Of a DNA stretch of 64,000 nucleotides, positions 52,880 through 64,000 are shown in pieces (position 1 is the stretch's first letter; each line of letters starts with the position of its first letter). The stretch lies in the NCBI GenBank assembly GCA_016785225.1, contig JAFBJZ010000512.1, forward strand, positions 310,001 through 374,000. Reading direction: 5' to 3'. The stretch is from Psettodes erumei. Its lineage: Eukaryota; Chordata; Actinopteri; Pleuronectiformes; Psettodidae. The notes under the pieces are model-generated. The model did no database searches. It was not told the origin of the DNA and saw nothing but the letters and a program-made list of their open reading frames with translations. The translations under genes were made by a program, and so were the position numbers.

Positions 52880-55800
52880 TCAAATAATGAATGAGGACTT
52901 GTGGCGAAAATGGCCCTGTTAAAAAGAAATAAGAATTAGAAAATTAGCAAATACAGAGCAGTTTAATTTGTTCATAGTGAACAAGGGAAACAATAAATGC
53001 TGTGTATGCTTTTCAGATTTTGTTTACCTCATCTGCATCACCATAGTCAACACCATCATTCTGTGCTGGCCAATTGTAGCTGAAATAAGTAAAGAGATAC
53101 ATACTAAGATTTTTAAAAAATCATTGACCTAGTGACCCCTTCCCTCTTCAGAGATGGCAGTTATACTCACTTATTTTCATTGTGACCTTTTTTGTGGAAA
53201 CATCCACGTCGAAGGTAATGACAAAGGGAAGCAGCCACACAGAAGAAAACAATCACTGCACCAAAGCACTTAAGGAAAATCCCAAGTATGTCGACATCAT
53301 CTGCAACAGAACACAGAGATGATATCTTAACAGGTTTAGGTGTCCTGGGAGATATTGGTGCCTGTAACTGCGACTTGAGCATTATAATCTGTGATTTATT
53401 TATTTTAAAGAGTGCTGTAATCACCACTTGATTAGTGGTTTGGCTAACCAGCAGAAGAATTTGATAACCAACCAGTTTCAGCCAAATATTATGTAAAGAT
53501 ATCAAATATTTATATCACTACCAGAAATATACACGTTTTTGCAGCTGCCTGTGTTATGTAAGGTAGATAAAATTATGTGCACAGTGCACCATGATACCAA
53601 AAATTGCAGTAAACTGCAATACATGCAGTTGTTGTTGACAGCAGGAAACAACCATTGAAATCAACAAACATCAGTTTACTTAATAAATACCTTGAAAGTG
53701 CGACATTGGTTCCCTCCTTCTATGTACTGTCAGCTACAGAACATATTAGCATATTGAGGTGCTCAGTGGTTCAAACTGTCACTGGGTTCAGAACTGGTCT
53801 GGTCAGCTGAGAATTTATTGTCTAGAAGTCATTTGCAACGTTATGATGGTGAGATGAATTCATGGTCTCTCCGCTGCCTTTCCTCTAAAAGTTATTTTTG
53901 ACATTGGAAGATATCATGCACCATCTTGGCCTTCAAGTAGCTTTAATCGTGCCAACACTGTTGCTTGGGGACCGAGTACAAAAATTGATTTGGCCTTGTT
54001 TGTTTAGAAAATGTTGGGTAGCTTTATGTGTAGAATGAATCTCCTATTTCTTTATTTCCTGTTCCTACCTCCTATGTTAGTATGTTTTACCTTCATTCCG
54101 TTTTTGATCACCTACTACCCCTTTCAGACTTGTTTGTCAGATGTAGCTGCCTAACTTTCAAGTCTGTCTTCTTCACTTTCCCCGTTCTTTGTTTGAGATC
54201 CCTTCAGGTTCATGTACTTTCCACGAACATTACAGAAACCAGCAGGGCGTATCATGTCTCACTCACAGACTTCCATCATTTGTGGGGGACACTGTGCATG
54301 TCCTGCATCATTCTTTGCCTGGCAGTAGTACTCCCCTGCGTCCTCCTTCCTCACCCTTCGAAATTTCTGAGGAGACATTTTTGGAAAATTTTCAGTGTAT
54401 TGACACACGCATTTTAAAACATGGACTTGAAATGTGTTGAATTTCTATCACATGACAAGACTTTGACCCATTTATTATGTTTTTGAAGTAAGTTGTAAAC
54501 ACACCACATCACCTTAGCTTTGGATGAAACATCCTTTCGTACTATATGCCAATTTTTGGTTTAGCTTCCTCACTGTCTATCTTAACATGCAGGGATTAAT
54601 CCTGCTATTAGTCAGAAGATGCTTAAGGCTTTATTCCAATTAAGATGTTTCACACATTCTCACATTTACATTAGATAATCTACCACTGAATTTTGTTGAA
54701 GTTAAAGAGTCAAAGAGACAGCTACTTCCTCCTGTTTTAACTGAGATTCTATTTCAAGGAGAAGAAATTCATTTCTGATAATATAATGAAAATAATATTG
54801 TATATTTTCATGCTTTTAGTGATATGTCCCTGTCTTCCTTACCAGCCCCCCAGTGTCAGGGTTGATGCTGTATGAAGAGTTGATGAACTTCAGGCTGTTT
54901 TTTGGATCCTGAGGAAGTTCCTCGTTGTTGTGGAACCAGCGATACAGAGAAGCAGGGAAGCCCTCGTTCTCCAGACATCGCAGCTCTGTTGATGTTCCCA
55001 CTGTGACTGACTCTGGTACGCTGCACCGTGGAACAACAGGCTTCACTGCACCAAATCCAAACATGGCACCATTACAATTACAACATTTACACTGATTACA
55101 ATTTAATAGAACATGAACTAATGACATAAATGAATAGTCCAACATTTTAGGTTTTTCAAAACAAAACAAAAATAAAACAGCCACATCGCTCAATTTAAAA
55201 CATTCTTAAAACATTCTATTTTAATTTTTGAGCTTTATGGGCACAAGTAGGCAGATTTTGTCACCTTTGGACTGAGCCAGGCTTGTTGTATGTATGCTAA
55301 GCTAAGCTAATCAGATGCTGGCCGAAGCCTCATATTTAAGGGACGGACATACGATTGATATATGTTTTGTCATCTATATCTTAGCCAGAGAGAAATTAAA
55401 CAAATTTCCCAAAATGTCAAACTATTGTTATAAAAATAGTCTCACACCACCCCAACAATTTTTATTCCATGATAATATAAAAACAAAGAGGAAGAACTGA
55501 ATAATTTATTTCTGAAGTGCTGTATAACTGTCGGCATGTCTTTTAACCCATGGGTGTGTAAATGTAGATATGCTGTAGCCAGTCATCACTGTTGTGGTAT
55601 CCCATCCAAGTACTCGCCATACCTCTTACTGCAAGACTAATAAGTATCTCATCAAAGTCCCTTTGATCATCGATGGCGGCCACTTCGCAGCGATACTCTG
55701 CAGTGTCTGAGCGAGTGGTGTTGAAGATCAGAATGTTGGCTGGCTCTCTGAGCTGCGCTCTGTGCTCCAAGTCCCCTGAACAGAAAGAGAGAGAGAAAAA

Positions 55801-58800
55801 AAACACTTTACAATCGCTCATTCAAATACACAGCGTGACTTCACAGTTCAAAAACAGGACTCTTTCAAGGTACCATTCATTCAGCTAAGCTTTTAGTCCT
55901 GAGATGTTGCTTTGAAATGCTGTGGTCTGCAGGCTTAGAAGGTTTTTTTAAAAAAGAGAGAGTTTCCAAGCGGTTTACCTGCTATCTTGTTCTGGAAGTA
56001 CACATAACTGGGGACACCGTTTTTAATCTTTTTCCATTCAATCCTTGGGTTGTTTGTTGATATGGACTCTATTAAACAGGTCAGTTCGATGGCTGTGAAA
56101 GAAACAGAATACATGGGAGCGGAAGAAAGGGAAACCACATCAAGAAGAGAAAAGCTACTTTGGCTAAATAGGTTAAAGGGATTTTACAGCAACTTACGCT
56201 CAAACTCATTTGCCCACACAGTCTTGTCTGTGGTTCGAAGGGTTACCCCGACTGATGATGGAATGAGGCCTGTGGGGGGGAAGGAACAAGACACTAAGCG
56301 CTGAGTAACCCTGACAGCACACACAAGCTTTTTCATTAGCAGACATTATCTACTGGGCATGTTGCCTAATAAACTGTGGATTAGAGAGATAAATATAGAA
56401 AATAAGAGAGTGTGAGAAGCTCTGGATTTGATTTAGGGTGAACGTATCTTATTAATTAATTCCCATTTCTGTTTAAGAAGATTAACACCTGGGGCCATTT
56501 TTAATGAACATGTGTACTGCGCATTATAGCATTTTGGCTTCAACAGTTGATTTAGTTTCTTTGTAGTGGATAACTGGTAAATAATTTGGCAGGTGATGAA
56601 TCGTTGCAAGAGAGAGCAGATTTTAAAAAGCTTGATTGCTGCAATAAACAATATGGGTGTCTGTAAATATTTGGATAGTGACACGTTTTATTGTTTTGGC
56701 TTGGCTCCAGTGCATTTGGATTCAAACTGTGACCAGGGCTAAAGTGCTGACTTTCAGCTTTTCCGCCTTTTTTGTTTGAAGTTGCTGTCATGCATACTGA
56801 AGAGCCGGTGTAGGAAGATTTTTTTTATACATAGTCCCTCCAGTTTTAGCACAATGCGGCAGGACAGTAACAAGAAGCATTCAGACAGGGCAACCGAGGA
56901 GCTTTTTGGGACAAAATATAAACGAAGTATGTGCTAGGCATTTATGACTTTTTTAGGTATGTTGGCTATTTTAGTTCAGCACATACACAAGAGTTTATGA
57001 TTTCTTCAAGCACTGACTTTTTTTCAGAGGTCATCTGGTAACTAAAACAACCAAGAAAAAAGGAAAACAGGGAGATCATTTATTCATGCCTGTTTTTTGT
57101 CAAAACAAGTCTGACGTTAAAACATGAGCCTCTGCATCAGTAGGTCATTAGATTTCATTTGAATTTGGGTGATGATACGCCTCTGAGTAATAGCTGGAAT
57201 GGGTCACCCATTTGGGCTAATGTTCTATCAAAGCATTTATTCATTTAAAAAAGGCCATTCATACATTTAGTTGTAACAAATCTGCTGTTTAAAAGTCACA
57301 TGCCCTAAAACATTAAAATTATATTAGAGGCTCTTTGCTAAACTGTTCTAAAGTACACTAAGGTTCACAGAATAAACACTTTATCAAAAATCCCTTAACA
57401 AAACACATTCTGAAGCACAAAAATAACCTAACAGTGGAAACTGTGCCTAAATTTGAAACATATTTAATCAATGTCACTGTCTTGGTTTCCCTCTGGCACC
57501 AACCACACATGAGATATATTTATTTTAAATTCCTTACTTGAGTGAACTCCTTAAAGCAATCAGTGTTATTTAGTAAATGTCAGACTTTAATGGCAAGAGG
57601 CATAATTCACAAGTTTTGAAAAAAAAAAAAAAAAGTAAAAAAAATTGGGCCAGTAGAATGCCAACTTAAGTGGAAAATGAGTGCGCATGGGGGAGGGGGT
57701 GTAAAACAACAAATTAGGGAAATGTGAAAATTACAGTGTCAGATGTTCAAGTAATTCGACAATGTGTGTGCTTTGAAATGCTGAGGACAAATAAACGTGT
57801 TTCCGCCTTGCGGTGGTACACTGCACTCAACCTATTGTGTCTGTGTCACGTCCAGATGTTGTAATTGCTGGGTACAAATGCAACTAACGGCATCCATGCT
57901 GGTTAATGAAGGCATTCCCACATACCCGTCGGGGGCAGTATGAAGGGTTGCAAACGAAGCAGACAACATATTCGTCGCAGCGGGCTTTGAATACAGCAAG
58001 GCCCCGCTCCTGTTCACCCGAGGCCTCCTGACTATCTTTTATTCCAAGCAGCCTTGGTAGCACACGCGTGACCCCGAGATGTACAGTAAGACTCGGAGCC
58101 CGAGGGCGCTGGCATATAGCCGATGTGATGCAAACACGGGTCCCGTCAAAGCATCTGGTCATACAGGCGCAGCTGCAGACACTGATGAGATCTGACTCCC
58201 AGGTCTCTGCTTCCGCCTCTGTTGCTGACTTTCCCACCCTGTGCATCAAGGGCTATTTTTACCCCGGCCATGACTGGACATCCTGAGAGACACCAAGAGA
58301 GCTCGTCCAACAAACGCTCCCTCGACATATGCACGTACTGAGCCGTGGGGTTGAGGGCTGAATCTGAAGACCTCATCTCTAGTCTCACTCACTCAAATAT
58401 CTAACGGAATATGCTAAAATCACATTACAAAAAACAACAAATACGCATTAAAAACTCATTTCAGGGATTACAACATGACCGTGTATAATGTGTTAGAGTC
58501 CATTTGTTTTTTTAAAGCACTGATAAAAAGTCCTTGGAGGCAGCCTGTGCTGTGTGTCACCCTCCCCCATGTCCGTTCGGCTAAAATTGTCCAAAAAATA
58601 AACTAGAAGGAAAAAAAAATCTTTTTTGCAGTACATAATAACTGATACTGTCGTTACAGAACTCTAAGGACATCCTGAAGGTGACTGAAGTCCAACATTA
58701 GCGTACCCACTGCTTTTGTTAAAGGTTCTCCTCATCTCGACCCAAACAAAACAAAAAGTAGGCCGTGAGAAAGAAAAACCACAGTAATTAACAAGACAAT

Positions 58801-61611
58801 GTGAAACTAATTACTAATACAAGCTTAAAATAAAAGCATTCACACAACAATGCTCACCCCACCTCCCCTCCCCTGTGACACAAAGACAATATTTCTGCAT
58901 TATGAAAATAATCTCAGTGCTTGCTGGAAAGCAGACAGGGGCTCATTTTTAATCCCTCTGTTTTTGTAATGCATAGACAAAGCAGGTCTATAGCCTGTTC
59001 TGAGACAAACGCGCTCTTAAATAGCCACATTCTGCAATCCTCTTATGCGCTAAAAGGGAAAACAACTACCCATCCCCATCCCTGCAACAAAAAGTTGTTG
59101 ATCCAGTGCATCTATAAAAAGCCTTTTTCCCAGACATTCCAGTGCAGCGGCTGCAAATATGCTGAGGGCAGAGTTAGCTGCAAGCAGCATGGAGCGAGTG
59201 AGGGCCAGGGACCACTGGGATTCACAGCATACTGGAGTGACTGTGTAATAACAATTAATCACTCCAGTAGATTAGATGGAGACAGTAATGTTGTCATAAA
59301 TACTTGAGGGAAATGTAAGGGGGGACACGTGCTTTGCCCTTGTGTTTTCTAATGATGCCGGTGCAGAAACAGTCCCAACGCTGCAGGATCCCAGAGTAAA
59401 GAGAGACTGAGATATAACATAGCTCCAGTAGGTTTAACGACATATTACTTCAAAATCACAGCGAGAGGAAGATGGCAAAAACATTAATAATTAAAATCAA
59501 ATTGTTCTGTTTTATTCACCCAGTTACATGAAGCATGAACTAAACAATTCTGATTGTGATTCATATTCATTATTCTAACCTGAAGGCAAGTGTTAAACGA
59601 AAGGGTAGAATGTTAGACTATTAAACATCGGTCTCAAGCATGAATGCTACTTTACTCGTGAGCCATAACGTCAGACCCGTTTCAGAACCACGGCAGTGTC
59701 AGCTGTCTAATAAATGTAAGCTCTGCCTGTCAGCCACTTAGTCATCTGATTCACACTTGGAGAAGACCTGGGTTAAAAGTTCAACACTTACTGATGCAAT
59801 CTGCCATTTGGAACGAACCCACACCATCTATGCCAATTTTCACTCAGCGGCAGCAGGGTGACCTCACAGCGAATGCACGCACAGCATCAGCTATACTGAT
59901 CACTCATCACATCCCAGTTGGGATGAGACATGTCATCACTCCATGACTTACTGTACATTTTCAGCTGATTCCCTCAACCTGCTGCACTGATAACAACCCA
60001 CCCACCAATCACCGTCAGTCACCCAGTGATCACCAAAGGTCAATACACGCACTGATTTATTAAATCCACCATGTGAACAGGACTCAGGCTGACTAAAAAG
60101 ATGGCCTTAGGGTTTTGGATTTAACTGAAATGATTTGCTGATTTCTGATAAGGTACCAGTTGCTAAGAGTTTATAAGTTGTAATGCTAAAAAAGTTCTTT
60201 CTTAGCACACCCCTCCACCAATTTTTGAGAAATTCGGTTCAATATTTTTTAAATAATACTGCTGACAGACAGACAAATGAACAAACAGAATCAACAACCA
60301 TGAAAACTAAACTTTAATGAGGCAATAAACCATTCATTACATTTAGACAGATTGTCGAAAATAGTAGACATGCCCATCACAATCCTCCAGTGTCCAAGGT
60401 GACATGCTAAAATGTCTTGCTTTGTCCATCTATTAAATTATTAGCTGATCAGCAGACAAAATATAGTAAAGCAATGCCAAATATTCTCTCTTTCCAGTCC
60501 TTGATTATTATTATTTTTTGTTCTACATCACTGAAAACTGAGTATCTTTGGGTGTGACATCGTATTTGGCTCTGCAAAGTTGCAACGAGCATTTATGATG
60601 TGCCAAAGACTAAACCATTAATCTATAAATCAAATAAATAATTGGCAGATTAATTATTATTAATAAAAAAGAACCAAAGTTGCAGCCCTGTATACCAAAC
60701 CCCAACGAGATTCAGGCTACTGTTTCAGATAACTCGTGAATTTAAGCCATTTTAACATTAAAACCATACATTCAAATGATTGGAAAAATAATAATAAAAA
60801 AAATGAACAATTCATTTTAACAACACATTGCTTGTAACTGATATGAAAGGCCTGACATTTATCACCAATTGATAAAGCCATTGGTTACAGCGTACAAAGC
60901 CTTCACCCTATAAATATGTGAGTGTTAAAATGTATGTGCATGTTGTGCTGCGCGCACAAACACACGGTGGTCGCCTGTTAACTGAGATGTTCGCACAGGC
61001 CCGTGAGCTCTCGTGCCCATCTCGTCAGGACTGACAGGACAGGTCTCCTCACCATGTGTGCTGGTCGCCCTCTCTTTCACCCGGAGTAACGTCTGCTTTG
61101 TTTTCGTTCTGGAAATTTCCTCACAATTGCGCGCCAGCGACAAACAAACGAATAATAATGTCTAAGCTCCCATAGGAAAGAAACGACATTTTTTTAACGC
61201 TTGCACCGTTTCTTTTGCTGTTGAGAACGGCTCCCAACAAGCGTGAAGGATGCTCTTACAATATGCGCCATTTATCAGGTTTGATCCGCCACAAAAGCAA
61301 CACAACGTTAACCTCGATAGAAAAATAATCTGTGTGACATTAAACTGCCCAGTACAACGAAGCAATACACGACGATAAAGCTTTCTTGACAATCATCAGC
61401 CTGTTTCTGTCAAGCTAACGTCTGGTCTAACGCTAGCACTGACAGCTCCGCTACGAGCCTCGGTTAACTAACTTAACCAAAGCCGCACCTCTTTCAGTAC
61501 AGAAACCATTTCGCAGCAGCGTTGTAAAAACAGCGAGAATAACTTACCCAGGCTGGTGTAAAGAACAAAACAAGCCACGAGTCGCGCAATCGCCATCTTG
61601 CAGCGTTTCAT
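52880..61611 (-). CDS. jam3: Junctional adhesion molecule 3 (JAM-C), 9 exons
   Basis: Exons in transcript order are 61611-61548, 56269-56198, 56092-55979, 55775-55623, 55045-54843, 54366-54267, 53300-53171, 53079-53028 and 52915-52880. They join in phase to give 307 aa (human 310). The signal peptide is about 1-22. The V-type Ig domain has C51 and C113 and carries the R-I-E dimerisation motif at 62-64 (NPRIEW). The C2-type domain has C158 and C217 plus an extra likely pair C142/C228, with DAGEYYC before C217. The TM segment is about 240-262, then YLRRGCF. The cytoplasmic tail ends FRHKSSFII, a PDZ ligand close to the human SSFVI. JAM-C works at cell junctions through homophilic contacts and pairing with JAM-B; fish orthologues act in myoblast fusion. 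The position beside vps26b and thyn1 matches human 11q25. Whether this is the a or b teleost copy is undecided. Confidence 0.94.
55235..55430 (-). repeat. Dispersed repeat family A, inverted copy inside jam3 intron 4
   Basis: On the minus strand this reads as family A: ccaaaatgtcaaacta is at the plus-strand right end, and gctaagctaagctaatcag with aggcagattttgtcaccttt lie to the left. It is between jam3 exons 4 and 5. Confidence 0.6.
56655..56870 (+). repeat. Dispersed fish repeat (family D) in jam3 intron 1
   Basis: Landmarks are gtaaatatttggatagtgac, acgttttattgttttggctt, gctaaagtgctgactttcag and tacatagtccctccagtttt. I recognise this order from repeats in many teleost genomes; I cannot assign the superfamily. 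Confidence 0.55.
60200..60300 (+). repeat. Dispersed repeat fragment containing tgctgacagacagacaaa
   Basis: The part from atttttgagaaattcggttc to tgctgacagacagacaaatg resembles the end of a repeat common in fish genomes. It is degraded and only tentatively called. Confidence 0.35.
60355..60690 (-). repeat. AATCGATTAATC-type dispersed repeat (family C)
   Basis: Landmarks are gcccatcacaatcctccag, gtgacatgctaaaatgtctt, gtatctttgggtgtgac, then ataattggcagattaatt and gttgcagccctg. This is the most complete copy in the window of a repeat I know from acanthomorph genomes; the end rich in ATTAAT is diagnostic. Confidence 0.6.
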
Positions 61612-63439
61612 TTATCGGTTACAATTGCACACACTCAGCACCTCTCGGAGGTATGAGAGGATGGGGGCAGAACAGACTGGTGGATGTTGCTATCGACGAG
61701 TTTCCATAGCTACGAAGATGAGGACTCGAACCCTCAACACCGTCTGACAGGCGATAGCTGGTGCCAAAAAAAACAGGTTTACTCTTCCTGCAAAATCACT
61801 TGTCGTGGGAAAGTATCGACATACACCCACTATAGACAAATAGATAGATAGATAGATAGATAGATAAGATTTAACATGAAAAGCATATGTTAATCTTTCA
61901 AATTATTAAAGATTAAGAAAATCTATTAAAGGTTAGACCAATGTTATCAACTTTTTTGCATGAGAAACAAAGCTGTGAGAAAAACAGCTCAAGCTAGTAG
62001 CTGAAGAGCCTGATTAATGAGGTGCTTGAAACCAATGGGACATTTCATGATTAAAGGTTTCAATTTACAGTTTCGTCACTTCAAATAAGTGCAACCAAAT
62101 AAACTGGTTTGAATTGCAGGTAGACTTTGTGTTTCTGAGAGACAAATACATACTGGTTAAGGAGAGTTCTTAAAATACACGCAACATCTAGGGATCGCTA
62201 AATATTGTTGCCTGTAAGACAGAAGTAAGGGCTAAATCGCGTTTTACTAGTGACAAGGGCATCAGGGCGGAAGATGGACCGCTCACAGACAGGAAATTCC
62301 TGAACATCATTGTGCTTTTTGATCTCTCAAGTCAACACCAGTGTCTCCGCTGGACCAATACTAATTTGTTATCCCTACACCGAAACAAGTATTACCAAGG
62401 CTTCATAAAATCACCGACCTTGCCTTAAAAACGTAAAATGAAATGAAAACATGAACAAAACATTTTGCAGTATCTCAATTCTGCATGCAAACAGCGGTAT
62501 CCTTTGAAAATAGGTCAGCACTGCTGGACACAAAGTGTTCCTTCTGTGATTCACTTAATGTAATTTATTTTCGAGCTGTATTTATTTTCATTGTTTTTAT
62601 CGTCTGTTAGAACAGTAGCTGTTTGGATTCCTGAAAATAAACAGCAGGGGGCAGTGTAAAACCAGACATTACTGCAGGTCTCAAAACATCAGCCACATAT
62701 ACTACAGTGATATTCATATTAGTATATATGGTATATAGTTAAATATATACAACTTCCATTCTTAGTCATAGAAAACACAAGCTTAATTCAAAAACATCAT
62801 TACAGTCACCTAGACTCCCAGACTAAGGTTGCCAAAATGGAAGTGTGTGCTCTCTGAATACAACCTTCTCATCCTCCCACTACAATATAAAGACAAGCAG
62901 AAAATAAAAGATCATAATGCTTTCCTTGAACACTCCTACGCCATCAGACCACCCTGCTCACCTTAAACTGTTATAGTGTGGTAGTAAAAATTATTTCTCT
63001 GTTGCAAGTTCTTGTCTGGCTGCCATTTGCTGCATTTATAAGAAAATTGTTTGTTTCATAGATGCAATGACAAAAAAATGTAGTGGTTTGTGATGTTTCT
63101 TCTCTAATAATAGACTCTAGGAGCTCTGGATTAGATTATTATTGAAGCTGTTCTTTTTCTTGTTGTTGGTGGTGTGTCTGTGGCAGCACAGCATATTGTT
63201 TAAAAAAATCATTCTGAACCATTAGTAACATGATTTAAAACATACTTTGCAGTTTCAGTTATTTTCCATGCCTTCGTGGCTAAAATACACAAGACCAGTT
63301 AAATCATTGCTACACTTATGAAAAATAATCAAAACCAGTGAACAGAAACACAATGTGATCAATGATTCAGTTACTTTTATTAAGTTACAAAGTGCTTAAT
63401 CTGTTTCCATCGCTCGTCTGTTATCCAGCAGGATTTCCG
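61612..63439. other. DNA upstream of jam3, no coding gene recognised
   Basis: The first ~150 bp should be the jam3 promoter and 5' UTR. A GATA microsatellite lies at 61841-61866 and a CTCF-like motif at 62642-62656. The rest is A+T-rich with no supported exons. Confidence 0.55.
61841..61866 (+). repeat. (GATA)n microsatellite upstream of jam3
   Basis: About six GATA units lie some 230 bp upstream of the jam3 start codon. Confidence 0.9.
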
Positions 63440-63740
63440 GGTTCTACCTTCTCTTCTTTTTAAACCATTTCTGAATTAACTTTGCCTTGTTCTTTGGATT
63501 ATTGTCTTGTTGAGAGATTCACTACCTCTTCATTTTAATCTTTTTGACTGATGGTAAATGGCTTTGCTATAAAACAATCTGCAACACCTTCTGTTTGTTT
63601 TGGATTCTTGTGTAGCTTTCAGTCCAGTTTCCTAATAGCTCTTTCAGTTATTTTGCTTGGTCTTCCACTTCCTGGTGGAGTCTTGGTGTGTCCATGTTTC
63701 TTTCCTGGATTATGGTCTTCACACTTGGTACTGGTGTACA
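63440..63740 (-). pseudogene. Decayed Tc1/mariner transposase fragment
   Basis: Read on the minus strand, two separated pieces match Tc1-like transposase. The first, 63731-63625, covers the second helix-turn-helix: VPSVKTII, then after a frame change KKHGHTKTPPGSGRPSKI. This follows the usual STVKTIIRKW...SGRPSK pattern. The second, 63506-63447, resembles the block around the second catalytic Asp: DNNPKNKAKLIQKWFKKK, versus the usual DNDPKHTAK...W. Most of the catalytic domain between them is missing; only about 118 bp separates the pieces. With the frameshift and the deletion it cannot make an active enzyme. The terminal inverted repeats were not identified, and the element may extend to the window end. 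Confidence 0.75.
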
Positions 63741-64000
63741 TAAACACTTAGAAATATTTATCTATATAATATAATAAATATAGCTCTATGAGGGTTTCCT
63801 AACTTCATTTTAAGATCTTCTCACAACTGCTTTCAGATTCCATTGTTTTTGTTGCTCTCAGTAAAATGCTTGAGACTGCTCCTGGAGATCTACCCACTTA
63901 TAAACATAAAATGCACGCCCAAATCATCACACCACACAGAATTTTTTTAATTTCATATTTCAGTATATCTTTATTCTTACACATTCATTGAGCATTTCTG

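Larger units (their letters stand above)
56270..61547 (-). other. jam3 intron 1 (about 5.3 kb), no gene recognised
   Basis: The intron runs from the GTAAGT donor after the signal-peptide exon to ccccccacag before exon 2. It holds a dispersed-repeat copy near 56655-56870, a poly-A tract near 57619-57634, and two older repeat fragments at 60200-60300 and 60355-60690. The stretch 57.8-58.4 kb is more G+C-rich than the rest and contains no coding exon I could support. Confidence 0.7.

Overview
This is vertebrate, almost certainly teleost fish, nuclear DNA. The genes are split by GT-AG introns, coding density is low, A+T is high between genes, and the predicted proteins match known vertebrate families closely. 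Several dispersed repeats look like families I know from spiny-rayed (acanthomorph) fish, which points to that group. I see no bacterial, viral or CRISPR-like content.

Five multi-exon protein genes could be assembled exon by exon with consistent reading phase. From left to right they are: esam (+, coding 8018-39511, 7 exons, first intron about 24.3 kb); acad8 (-, 44492-41274, 11 exons); thyn1 (+, 45411-46747, 7 coding exons); vps26b (-, 50695-48292, 6 exons); and jam3 (-, 61611-52880, 9 exons). esam and acad8 are tail-to-tail. acad8 and thyn1 are head-to-head over a short shared promoter. thyn1 and vps26b are tail-to-tail with polyadenylation signals only about 60 bp apart. jam3 lies upstream of vps26b on the same strand.

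The order jam3-vps26b-thyn1-acad8 matches human 11q25 as I recall it, so this is a conserved synteny block. esam sits directly beside it. ESAM and JAM3 are both two-Ig-domain junctional adhesion molecules with C-terminal PDZ ligands. acad8 is a mitochondrial valine-catabolism enzyme, thyn1 a nuclear EVE-domain protein and vps26b a retromer subunit. The genes are not an operon or a single pathway; what unites them is old linkage.

The remaining sequence is intergenic and intronic: 1-7.6 kb, esam intron 1, jam3 intron 1 and 61.6-64 kb. It holds microsatellites, a tRNA-derived SINE, fragments of several old dispersed repeats, and a decayed Tc1/mariner transposase at the right end. I found no convincing undescribed biological system. 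The observations most worth checking are the missing B-strand cysteine in the esam V domain, the compact acad8/thyn1 promoter with a ZNF143-like site, CTCF-like motifs flanking the locus, and a signal-peptide-like exon candidate inside esam intron 1.
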